Assembly (NCBI GenBank): GCA_019722365.1
Contig: JADFUC010002248.1
Coordinates: 248,001 to 312,000 of the forward strand
Direction: 5' to 3'
Origin: Lithospermum erythrorhizon
Taxonomy: Eukaryota; Streptophyta; Magnoliopsida; Boraginales; Boraginaceae
DNA length: 64,000 nucleotides
Part shown: piece after piece, positions 37,336 through 48,723 of the stretch
Numbering within the stretch: position 1 is the first letter of the stretch
Layout of the letters: every line of letters begins with the position of its first letter
Made by a program: the position numbers and the translations under genes
Notes under the pieces: generated by a model
Databases searched by the model: none
What the model was told of the DNA's origin: nothing
Seen by the model: only the letters and a program-made list of their open reading frames with translations

Positions 37336-38353
37336 TAATTATTTATAATATCATGAAAATTTATAAAAATCGAGTTTATAATTATTGATAATCAATATTT
37401 AAATTCTTTATCAATAATGCTAACTTGGTATGGTCTAGGGAGAGCCATATATAGTCATTTTAGATCAAATACTTTAGCAATAATAATGTTCAAATCAAAT
37501 ATTCTCTAATACATCTAAAACAATAATTTTTGGACTGGGTTACTACAACGACATATCATGTGCCATTGTGCCAAAATCTTATACATACTTGACAGTTTTA
37601 TTAAAAAAATGATGAAGTGTAATTCTTATGTGAATGAATTATAATTGGTATAATTTAATTGATGTGCGACAATTTAATACGATCATTTAAAACATAAAAT
37701 TTGCTCTAACTAGTTAATATTACGACTCATGCGAGTCATTCAACATGGAAATTTGTTGATAATCAAAAGCTTGTATGTAAGTATATATTCGTTAATTTTA
37801 TATTGTTTTGATCGAAATACAAATATTTTGAGACAATTTACTTTTTAATAGTGTTATTTTTCTTTAAAGAAATTGGTAGCCTTGATCTTTTTCATCTTCA
37901 ATCTTATTGAAAGATTAGATTTGCATAAATATTATGGATAAAGGGTGTAACCACTATTTTGGGTCGATCTCATATGTTATTTAATACAGTCCAAATTATT
38001 TTATAATTCCATTTATTTTTCAGTTAATAATATCTCACATTCTAATAATTCCAATTTCCAACTTAAGATAATTCATTTTCTTTGGTGCAATGAATGTGCG
38101 TGTTGGAGTGATGTAGTAATCTATGGTCTTCTGTCACCGTCCACCATCATTTTATTTTCATCCCAATAAAGGTGATGAGTATCCCTAGCAAACCAACCAA
38201 ATACAAGAGACCACCTATAATATATTGTTTCACAATATATATGATTTCTACAATAAGCATTAAATATGATAGCAATTAAAAATAAATACTGATGGCAGAT
38301 TGATGTAAGCTAGTAGTAGGCTATCGACCACTATTTAAAAGAATAAAACAATG
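37336..38353. other. Intergenic between ATI3-like gene and PP2C
   Basis: About 1 kb, AT-rich. It should hold distal promoter of the ATI3-like gene and the PP2C 3' UTR. No gene is seen. Confidence 0.6.
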
Positions 38354-41212
38354 TTAAGTTACAAAGTGTTTGAGGTTGATGATCATTACAGTAATGTCAT
38401 CATCGTTGCCTCTACTAAAAGAAATATCTACAAGCTTCTTGCACGACTCCAATGAATCCATTTCACTTGATACCAACTCTACAGCTTCTTGTTCGTCAAC
38501 CTATTTTATCCAAATTCCATATGTTAAAATAATAAAAAGAAGTCCAAGACTTGTGATATCATTCAATCAATTACATCCAACTTATGAAAAAAGAAATTGT
38601 CTTTAATTCTATATTATATGAATCTACCCGTTATTACTATATTGATTTTTGTAACCTCTAATTACATTAATTATTCTGTACAAAAAGTTGATAGTAACAA
38701 AATATATACTCTTGCGAAAATCGATATAGTAATAACAACAATAATTTACTAATGCTTAAGAATCATACTTAAGATTTAAGTTTTAAATTTAATCATTCCT
38801 ACACTTTAACTTATAGTCATGTATTATTGTAAATATATAAAAGTGGTGATAATGCATGTAAAAATCACATAAATGTACCTTATCCCATAATCCATCAGAA
38901 GCCATAATCAGAAATTCACAATCTGAGGTTAATGGTAGCCTCTTAATCTCAGGATCCGAAATTATAAATTTTTTCATGTGACGATCTCCAAATGCTCTTG
39001 ATACGGCAAGTGTCCCATTAACTCTCCAAACTCCATTTCTACAAGTTACATAACCACCCTGCATCAACATGTAACTAGGTGGCTCAGTCACTAATCACTA
39101 AATTCGAATTTGAACTTAAAATTTATTCACGATTCTTAAGTCATTATTTATTTGTTGCAAAAATGATTTTCGTAATTCAGATGCATATTTTCTGACTTAC
39201 GGATTTATCAATCCGCAAACGTTCATCATGTCTACTAGGACGATGATCTTTAGTTAGCGAAACAGCTTTGCCATTCCTACTCAAGACCACTCTGCAATCA
39301 CCAACATTTGCTATATGGAGTTGTCCACCCATCACTAGAACACTGGCTGCACAAGCTCCTCCACCTATGCTCTACAACATCATAAAGTCCAAGTAGAGAT
39401 AATATTTCAATAGAGAAAATAAATATACTTTTCACGATATATTATACTTCGTTGGGTTCAAAATTTAAAATTAAACATCAAATTGAAAATTTGACGATCA
39501 GTTTGAGATGGGAGGGAGTGAAGAGTGGTGAATTTACCTGGAAAATGATTTGTTCATCTGTGAGCAAATGACCTCTTCGGTAGGCTCTTTCTATAGCATT
39601 ATTTCCAGTCATTCTTACATCTTTAAGTTCTTTAATAATGTTTCTTCCTAGATTTTTCTTAACAAAATCAGCTGTTCCACGTCCTCCATGTCCATCGATC
39701 ACCATAAACAAAGCCTAGGCAAATCCAAGAATGTTAGAGATCATCTTTTTAGTGTATGTGAAGCATTTTAAAGAAATAATTGATGGCTTTATTTAGTAAA
39801 AATGTAGTAAAAGCTTATATTTGGCCCCGTGACCTAACGTAGCATAAATTCGCTCTTTAAAAGATATCTTGCCACCTTGGCCCTATTTTAACATTCAAGT
39901 AATATTTAACATTTCATGCGACAAAATCTTCTAGTTTTGGGGTCAAAATATACCTTTGATTTGACCCCATTAAGTTTTCTAATTTTTGAAAAGTATTTTT
40001 TATTGAAAAATATATTTTTATTGATGTATTTTTGATTGTGTAATTAGTAATATTAAGAATTTAATGGGGCTAAATCTCAACAATCAGATTTTAACTCCAA
40101 AACTAAGTTTTAATCGCGTAAAATGTAAAATATTAACATGTTAAAACAGTGTAATTCAAATCAGAATCGAATATACACTTTCGTGAACCATTTGTACTAG
40201 CCATTACTTACCGAGACCAATCGCATAACTTTACAACACTTATTATTGCATTCTGAAACCACCAATTAACCCAATTTTTAAAAACAAAATTTTACATTAG
40301 TAGTTTACTAACTTTGAGTTAATTATGATGTAGAGTCAATCAATTTATTTCTAATTTGAAACCAAGCGCTTTCTAAATTTAAATTGCTATCAAATTTGTG
40401 CCCTCGTGCCTCATTCACAAAGTAGTTTTATAAACATTCTCCTTCCAATAAAAAAAAAATTATATCTAATTGGGCGAATTTTTTTTATTTGAATTTAATT
40501 TTTGAATTCATAATTCATCCATATATAACTTTGAGTTTCTATTACAAGATTTATTATACCATTAAATTTGACATGTCAAATAATAATTGATATGCTAAAA
40601 CTTTGAACATTATAAATATTCATTTGAAATAAATAAAGGTATTGGTAGAAGTCAAATTCATTTTTGGCTCTAAGCGATTAGTTTAAATTTTCATTAAATT
40701 AGAATGGATTTATGAAGTATATAAGAATCTATCTTAGGACACTTATTGCTTTGAATTTTCCTTAAATCTCCCCTTGTCAATCACACCCCCTAAATAATCA
40801 ATAACAAGTTTAACAAAGTATTAAGAGAAGTGTAAAAAAATTAGAGTATTTAACAAGAGAAACTATGATGATCACAAACCTGTTTATGGTTCCCAAATAG
40901 ATCAACTATTACACTATGTGCATCTTCCATGACCTTTCTTCTTCCTTTCTTGCTCGCCACACTATAATGCCTCCCTTCCATTTCAATGTCCTCACCTCCC
41001 ATCTTGTTCTCCCCGGCCGACGACCCCAAGGCAGGGCTTCCCGGAACTATAAGCCGGGGAGGCCTATTTCTAATCAAATTACTTTCCTCCTTAGCTTTAA
41101 TGGGAGTCACCATATCACGATCCACAACTTCGTCTTTTCTCTGATGAATCCCCGATGAAGAAGTCATCACGAGATTGGACATGTTGATGTTGCTAATGTT
41201 CTTTGTAAGCAT
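38354..41212 (-). CDS. Protein phosphatase 2C (PPM family, clade-B/AP2C-like)
   Basis: Complete 335-residue Ser/Thr phosphatase. Exons (minus): 40880-41212, 39538-39714, 39201-39371, 38879-39058, 38354-38500, all phase 0. The start is the first true ATG ([14 protein letters not shown]); the codons before it begin with TTG. PPM motifs in order: [12 protein letters not shown] (88-99), [11 protein letters not shown] with the metal-binding Asp, [49 protein letters not shown], and [11 protein letters not shown] near the C-terminus. All metal-coordinating acidic residues are present. The N-terminal extension carries a basic-hydrophobic stretch ([10 protein letters not shown], about 48-57) that could be a kinase-interaction motif as in AP2C phosphatases. 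That would make it a MAPK-directed phosphatase, which is inference. The first intron is about 1.2 kb. Confidence 0.96.
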
Positions 41213-42702
41213 TCTCAAGAAAGACCAATATTGCAAAAAGAGAACATGGAAAAATTAATGAAGAATCCAGCAACCTATCATCATCTTCACAAAAAATCAA
41301 TAAAAATCCTGCATGCACAAAGTTCGTTATTGAGGCACAATCTCCTATGAATTGAGAAATTGGGAGTTTATAAGCTGATGATAATATTAATAAGTCAAAT
41401 GTGATGGGATTTGAGAGGGTTTATTATTGATTGAGTAGAGGAATAGTTTGGTGAAGAAGTCAAATAAATGAGGTAGATTCTTGATTTGCTTGAAATACCC
41501 CATTAGGCTGGGGTCATGTAAGAAGGATTCCATGCATTTCTATCTTATTAATTAATTGATTGGAAAACTTCAAAAGGTGAGGGAAATTGGTCCAACTTTC
41601 ATGGCCGACGAGATTTTGCATTGTTTCACCCTGCATACATCTAGTGAGCTAGTAATAATAATAAGTCAATGCAGCTAGTAAATATTTGTGTCACATGTTG
41701 ATTATTGAAGGTACTTTTTGGGATAAAACATGATGTTTTTTAATTTTATTATAAGATGAGAACAAGGTCTCGGAAGGGTATGATGATAAAATATTATAAG
41801 AAAGGTTTTGAAATATCCTTAAAGATAGTCGAGACTGTGAAATCCAGATTGAAGCTGAGTCAATCGATCCAACTCACCATATCAGATCATCGAACCTAAA
41901 CTCACTCACAGAGTCTAACGGAGCAAGAGTCTCAGAAAAAATCTTTGTATCATAAATTAATCTAAAAATGAAAAAATAAAAATATGTGCTATAATTTTAA
42001 GTGTGACACAATCTAACGTCTTACTTTTTAACTGCAATTTGAGGTACTTCTGATCGTCCATTAACATGTTCGAAAGCAATTCAAAGGTAATCATTTATTC
42101 TATCCCCGTATAACAGATGCTTATACTGATCCTGGGATAGCTTATATTATTGTCATAGATTGATCCCTCAGAATACAGCCAGCATTGTCCCCTCGAATCG
42201 ATTAAATGTTGGGTACATCTGCCTCTTCTTCAGTGGACTATAATGCAACATTTTATACTTTCGGGGACCATACTGCAACATTTGTGCTACTTCTGAGGAC
42301 GAATCTGTAACAATATAACTATATGAGACCAAAGTACAACTTCAACCCACTAGACCAAATCGACAATTAACTCCATTCCCAACACTCATACAAATGCAGT
42401 TCATTACATTCTCCTTTGATTTTCGATATTTAATGACTGTAATAGTAATTGAACATATAAGAAGGAAAAATTCCAGAAATAATGTCTGGAATCGCCACAA
42501 TTTTTTTCTATCTACTTAGGAAAAAAATTCACACTTCATTACAACCTAACAATCACTTCATCTTCACTCAATGTCTCTTTCCAAATTAAAAATATCCTAA
42601 AAAGATAATTATATAGTTTGATTTTCAATCTGGCCAAATTACAATTACTAAAAGTTTTTGTGTGTTAGTAAGTTAATTGTCAAATGGTCATAAGAATTGA
42701 AG
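41213..42702. other. Intergenic upstream of PP2C
   Basis: PP2C promoter and leader, then AT-rich DNA. No gene is seen. Confidence 0.6.
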
Positions 42703-43571
42703 TCATTAGCGATTCGGTCCCTCAAGCGGCACCGCTGGGTAAAATGGCCTCCTATAATTGCGTATCAAAGTAAATTGATGCCTGTATAATTTTGGGAGCT
42801 ATTTTGGGTCTAATTTGATATTTTAGAGAATTATTGGGTATAAGTAAAAATTATATTTTTGTTATACTCTCTAAACTCGAATTATTTTATAGACACCCAA
42901 ATATTATTTTTTGGGATGGAAAGTACTATCAGGTTCCTCTATTTTTAATGGTTGTTTTGAGAAAATTTCTAAGTAAGGATAAAATAGTCATTTTGTATTT
43001 TTTACTTATACCCTTTAGGACTAAGTTACCCCTCCCCATACCCTATTATCTGACGCTTGATTTTTTGGTCAAATTGAAAGTTTGGTTTGATGTTCTCTCA
43101 TTAAATTTCTTGACTGCAAATCTCATATGAAATTACCAGCCTGTAAAAGTTGGATCATTCACACCATAGAATCGAGTTGGATGCAAAAGCGGCCAAGCCA
43201 TAGCCACGGATCGACACACCTGGCTGGTCATGTAGGGTTTGGGGGTAACGTGAAAGTCCTAAGGAGGCATAAAAAATGCAAATGACTATTTTACCCCTAC
43301 TTAAAATTTCCTCAAACACTACCATTAAAAATCGAGGGACATAATAATACTTTCACATCTCAAAAAATAATATTTAGGTGTCTATAAAGGTGAGGTTTAG
43401 AGGGATTACAACAAAATAATTTTTACTTATACCCAATAATTTCCTCTAAAATACCAAATTAGAAAACAAGTAGGCTCCCAAAAATTATTTAGACCACTCA
43501 GACCCCAATACCCAACGACACTCATTTACGTTAGTTTAAAGGATTACTATTAGGACCAAATCGCAAATGAT
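42703..43571. mobile_element. Long inverted-repeat (foldback-type) element of about 870 bp
   Basis: Two arms of roughly 300 bp are inverted copies. The left arm (about 42703-43015) contains GGGTATAAGTAAAAATTATA, TTTATAGACACCCAAATATT and AAAATAGTCATTTTG. The right arm (about 43270-43571) carries their complements in reverse order. The outermost ends pair as CATTAGCGATTCGGTCC with CATTTGCGATTTGGTCC. The centre of about 250 bp is unrelated to the arms. There is no transposase. Length and symmetry suggest a non-autonomous DNA transposon; the superfamily is not decided because no clear target duplication was found. Confidence 0.75.
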
Positions 43572-43715
43572 CCCCTAATTACTGGGACCATTTCACCAAT
43601 TAACTTTGTGTCGCTTGAAATAATGAATCCTTTGATTCGAATAAAAAAATATCAAGCATTATATTAAGAGTAGTGCTGAAAAATTATATTTTTGTTATAT
43701 TATTATTTCACCGAG

Positions 43716-43746
<31 letters not shown>

Positions 43747-44844
43747 ATGTATTACACCATCAAAATTCAAAATTAAATTTATTTGATTTGTGTGGAAATC
43801 TATGAATTCGACCACATCCACAAGTATGGTAGTAGAAGACGAGTCGTCAGCAGATATCACGACGGATTTAATTAATCACGGATGCGACTCAATTAATCGA
43901 AGACATCAATCCTTTACTTTTAACCACTTTAATGTGGTTGCCGCTCCCCTACGGTAATGGCGATCAACACTCGTAATTTTACTTTAACCACTTTAATTAA
44001 AGACTAGATCTCAGAACACTTTGTGCAAATCTCTCCTGCTTACACTTCCCCATTTAACGATCATTTTTTCAATCTTTCAAGACTTATCAAATCATATTTA
44101 TATCGATATATATTACTATATTTAATTCAAAATGCTTGTCATTTATATTTTTATTATTATATTCGACTATTAAGAATTTCAATTATTAGCATTTAAAAAC
44201 ATAAATTTTGCGAGAGTGATGAAACCATATGTTTGACGAGAGTGATTACATTTAATACTCTGGCTTATTAACCAATCGAAAGCATGCCTGGAACGAACTG
44301 GCTTGACATTTGTATTACTGAGCTGAATGTGTTCACAAAATTTTCAGTTTTTAAGCTGAAAATCTAATTGAATTGAAAACAATTGATTCATTTAGTGATT
44401 ACATTTTTTCAGTTCTTGCAGGTTTTGATGTATAGAAAAGCATCCATGAAATGAGGCCTTCGCTGCTGGGAAAGCATTCTCTAGCTCAACAAATGTATAC
44501 ATCATGATATGATCAAGTATCTGTTTCAGAATCATGGGATATATGTGGTCTGAAGGTTACAACTTACAATGAATGATAGCCACTTTTTTTTTCCTGGTAT
44601 GGAAAATATATATATGCTACCTGCAAGATTAACAGGCGGGAGAGTTTGATATTACATATATATACGGCTACATTAATTCTCAACTATCGCAGTAATTTTT
44701 ACAAGCAGATTCAACTATTTCCCTATCTGGTTTGCAGACACCTCCTGCTTTCTCAAGTACCTCTAACCTCAAAAGCACTCCACTTTATTACAATACATAG
44801 TGAAATGACTATATTACCCTAAAACACATAAATGCAATAACAAT
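43572..44844. other. Intergenic with AT microsatellite
   Basis: AT-rich DNA with an alternating TA run near 43719-43746. No gene is seen. Confidence 0.6.
43719..43746. repeat. (TA)n microsatellite
   Basis: About 14 TA dinucleotides in an uninterrupted run. Confidence 0.95.
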
Positions 44845-47800
44845 GTTAGAAAGAATCAATTATTTTGTCTCCAACACTACACCAAAGATGTAGACTAAAA
44901 TAAATTCCATATCTTTCTTCTTTTAACACATCCCATCCCCCTACCCCCCACTAAAGGTACGCATTTGTTCATTTAATGGAAAGCGTGACGCCACAGTTGG
45001 CTGGCCGCAGATTCCACTATAACCAAGATCAAGCATAAGCCCCATTCACATTACCTACCATCGCTTGAATATTTTTATCATCGAAAATCTCACTACTAAA
45101 GCCTACTAAAAACAAAAAGATAACTCCTGTGTTTTCAAGCATTATTAAAGCCCTAATATTCTTCCTATGACGACATCGTCTACATCAGGTTTCTCAGGAT
45201 AATCAAACTCATAAGAAATAAATTATCTATTTATAAAGTGTTATTACAACCTATGTAATATTCTAAACCGCTAAAAGCCCAAAACCGCCTTTAAATAATC
45301 ACTGTCGGCCCCCAGAACGTTCTAACCGCAGCCAAGCATGAGCCCCTTTTGCTTCATTAGCCCCATCTTCACGAATGGCCCTCATTGGGGTCCAAGCCCC
45401 CGTAACGGCCCCAAAACGCAAATTGCCATGTGTGCTTTTCTTTCCGTAGATTTTCAATGTTCTAACACACTCGAACGTGCCCCTCGCAAACGGCCTCATT
45501 GCAGCCTCGTTACTGGGCCAAGCCAGCCTGTAAAAAATAGCTTCATCTCAACAATTTCCGACTTGAAGATATTTTTCGGATCACCATCTTCAAGCACCAA
45601 ACTGCAGCAGCCCTCCTGATTTCATCATCCAAAAATTCCCACTGAAGTTGATCCCAACTTCAGTATCTTCTTTACTAATCCCAGAACATCACCGAATGAC
45701 ACCAACTTGACTACCGAAGAGAACTCAAAATAGCCATTAAAATTACCCCGTTGACTTCAACCTCATTCAGATAATCACCATGCTCAAATTTTGCCTTCTT
45801 ACCGTGCACCTTGAAAACCTCCAAGCTCGATCAAGTTATCACCAATCTCTCTCTCAGCTTCCCATTCCACGTGATAACAATTTCCTTTGATCTAATTCAT
45901 TGATCCTAGATGTTTGATAAGAACATCCTTAAACAGTTAGCAAATAATTAAGAGGTTGGGAATACCTCTCACCGCGATTTTGAAACAAGTCCGCTAACAC
46001 AAATGATTCATGCAACACAGAACCGGTTGCATCCTTCCCCCGCAGTTCCTTCGCACTCCATTCATCACCAAACGGCATTACATTTTGCTGCATTGGGGTA
46101 CCTTTCCTCGAATTACTTCAATGCATCTTCATTTGCACAACTCATCGTAACCTCCCGGTAACCTTTCAACACGCCCACAACATGAATTTCACCAAATCTA
46201 AAATTCTATCTATTTTCATAAACTCTATGTCGAATCTCACCTACTTTCCTCTCGCACTCCGCATCCTCTTATTCACCTTTTTTGAGAACCGCGCCCAAGT
46301 ATGTAGTACCTCGACTCGTCCTCATATAATCATTGCTCCCTCAACCACCTTCCAAAGACTCCCCTTCGAAAGTAGTTCGATAACCATCACCATCCACCGA
46401 CCTTACCTAAAATTAAACTCTTCCCCACTTCGAATATACCTCACCTTTGTCGGGCTTCCGTGAAAAGAACCATTTGACAACTTCGCATTCACATCTCCCA
46501 TACCTACTACATCCAACCTGCTCAATATCATCAAGATGAATGGGCCCCATAATCTTGTGAAACATAATTCACCATTACATTCGCTACGCTGGTGATGAAG
46601 TTAAGCCTCCGTAATCTACTATCCAAGTGAATCAACAATCCGAAGAATTCACGTATAAAACCAAAGCCGAATAATCACCAATACAACACGAGCATCACCG
46701 TTAGCCATAGCTCTTCACGCCGAATCTGCCTCGCCACAACCCTAGCACACACGACGTAATTACATCTTCCCTCTACTTGTGATCTCCCCACGTTTCCAAA
46801 ATATCTGGCTCTCGTTCTTCCTCTTCCTACACTTAATGAGCAACCCTTTAACACCTCTACCTACACGTAAGCTTACCTCCTCGCATAAGATAATGCTCGC
46901 AACCACCTTGAAGCGTTCAACCTTATTAGTACCTACAAAATTAAGCCAATAACCGATCTCATCGCTCCCAAATTTCCGTAACGAAGCCAATAAAATCGAC
47001 TCAGATCTCATCATCAACATTAACTTCTACCGTCAACAGTTGATTAATAATGCTATTGAAATCATTCAGGTGTCTAGCTATAGGTATGTTATCTGACATC
47101 TTAAGGTGAAATAGTTTTTTCATGAAAAGTACCAAGCTCTGATACCAATTGTTAGGATTTAAGACCCATAAATCCCTTCCTACCTTTCAAAGAATCAATG
47201 GGCAATCCATACGAATTTAAAGCCAAATTAAACGTATACAATTTTATACGTGCTCCCCTTCAACGTGTGAGTGCACGCCATGCTGGTTGCTTGGCTGCAT
47301 TCCACTATAACTGCGAAGATCATATGTTCTCTACTATCAGCTGGGAATACTATCAGCTTGAGTTTCCTTTTTTATCATCGAAAATCTCAACATCAAAGCC
47401 TACCAAGAACAAAAAGATAAACTCTAAGCCCTTTCAAGAATATTAAACCTCTCGATATTCTTCCTATGACGCATTATCGCTCATATCAGGTTGTTTCAGT
47501 GGCTAATCAACTCATAGTAAATAGCCATCTATTTATAGCAAGTCACATAACCTAGCTAGAATATTCAAAAAACCCCGAAAAGCCCAAAAATTGCCTTTAA
47601 ATAATCACCAAAACGACCTCAGAACGTGCCCCAAACTATATGTTCTTCAAGTTAACAAAACTATGCTCTTCGCTAATATTATAGGACCTAATATTCTTCT
47701 GGGCTGATTATTCTCTATTCTAAAGATTGGCATTGAGCAATAAACTCATAGAGAATACCTCTATTTATGTGCAAAAGACAAAAACCTAAATTTACAATGT

Positions 47801-47990
47801 TCTCGAACCCCGAAGTTCTCAAACCGCCTCAACTGATCGTAACGTTCGAGACCAGAACCGCCCTTAAATGTAGCCAAGTACTGGCACTTCGAAGCCTGTA
47901 GGGCTTTCCTCGAATTTCCCACAAACGGCCCCGCAAACGGCCTCTATCAGCTGTCATGGGCCGTTGAACATTTTCCACTCTAAAAAATGC
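44845..47990 (-). mobile_element. Decayed Ty1/copia retrotransposon, minus strand, internal deletion
   Basis: Two diverged LTR-like copies flank about 1.6 kb of internal DNA: about 44845-45540 (3' LTR) and about 47152-47990 (5' LTR). They share in order TTTTTATCATCGAAAATCTC, AAGCCTAC, AACAAAAAGATAA, ATATTCTTCCTATGACG, AGCCCAAAA, CCTTTAAATAATCAC and CGCAAACGGCCTC. The right copy begins TGTTAGGATTTAAGACCC at 47152, directly beside TCTGATACCA, the complement of the initiator-Met tRNA primer-binding site typical of copia. A copia gag remnant follows on the minus strand. Protease, integrase and RT are missing, and no plausible open frame spans the interior. Confidence 0.8.
46760..47100 (-). pseudogene. 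Copia gag remnant
   Basis: Reading leftward from the primer-binding site, an ATG at about 47100 opens MSDNIPIARHLNDFNSIINQ, then a stop and frame changes. Fragments such as GTNKVERFKVVASIILCEE follow. These are recognisable copia gag segments (the ARHLNDFNSIINQL and ASxLxSEE stretches), clearly dead. Confidence 0.75.
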
Positions 47991-48299
47991 CCAACTTAAC
48001 TATGTAATGATTGCGTTTTTTAATTGCGAACTCAATTATTTTTATATATGTTGAATAATATTTTGTCCGATGGACCATTCCCTATCTCGCTTAGGCGTAA
48101 CTTTTCGGTGCATCGAGCATGTCGACGTTGAAAAGCATAAAGAATGCCAAGATTCTTTAATGTACAATTTAATGTTTCGTCATTTTGGGGACAAAGTTAG
48201 CGTATATCAATTGAGTTTACAAAGTTTGTCCAATTTGTTAGATTTAAGCACTCTAGATCCCTTTTTACTTTAGTTTCAAGCAATCAATAAAAACGACAT

Positions 48300-48660
48300 A
48301 AATTTAAGTTTAAATAAAATGCATTACGCAATTTTATACCTGGCTCCCCTCACGCCAAAAGTGCACGGCCCTGTCCACTAATAAACCAAGACGTTAGGAA
48401 ACCCTACCACTAGCTATAATCTGCTGTCAGTGATTTTCTATACACCTAAAAATCTCAACCATTAAAGCCTCCACGTTAACCAAGATAAATTTTCTAAGCT
48501 CTTCAAAGTTAACAAAAATCCATGCTCTTTCAATAATATTAAAAACTCCATTATTATTCTTAGGATGATTATTCTCTCTATTCTCGTGTGATTCACAGAA
48601 TTTTTAAAACTCATGTAAACATCCTATATTTATAAAGAAAAATGTGTGTAAGCTAGACTA
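48300..48660 (-). mobile_element. Partial LTR copy related to the adjacent copia element
   Basis: A third partial copy of the LTR module lies immediately upstream of the NBS-LRR fragment. GCATTACGCAATTTTATACC, CTCCCCTCACG and AAAAATCTCAACCATTAAAG correspond to blocks of the 47.2-kb LTR. It may mark the event that removed the 5' end of the NBS-LRR gene. Confidence 0.5.
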
Positions 48661-48723
48661 AATTAGACATCAAATTAGGCAAGAAAAGGAGAATATACCA
48701 TCAGTGGGCTTGAGGGAATGCTT

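Noticed and set aside
45299..45619. Opposed open frames at the left copia LTR
   Set aside because: They lie in GC-richer LTR sequence and match no known protein.
48070..48273. 67-codon plus-strand frame upstream of the NBS-LRR fragment, considered as its missing N-terminus
   Set aside because: It shows no coiled-coil or R1-type N-terminal similarity and is separated by LTR sequence.
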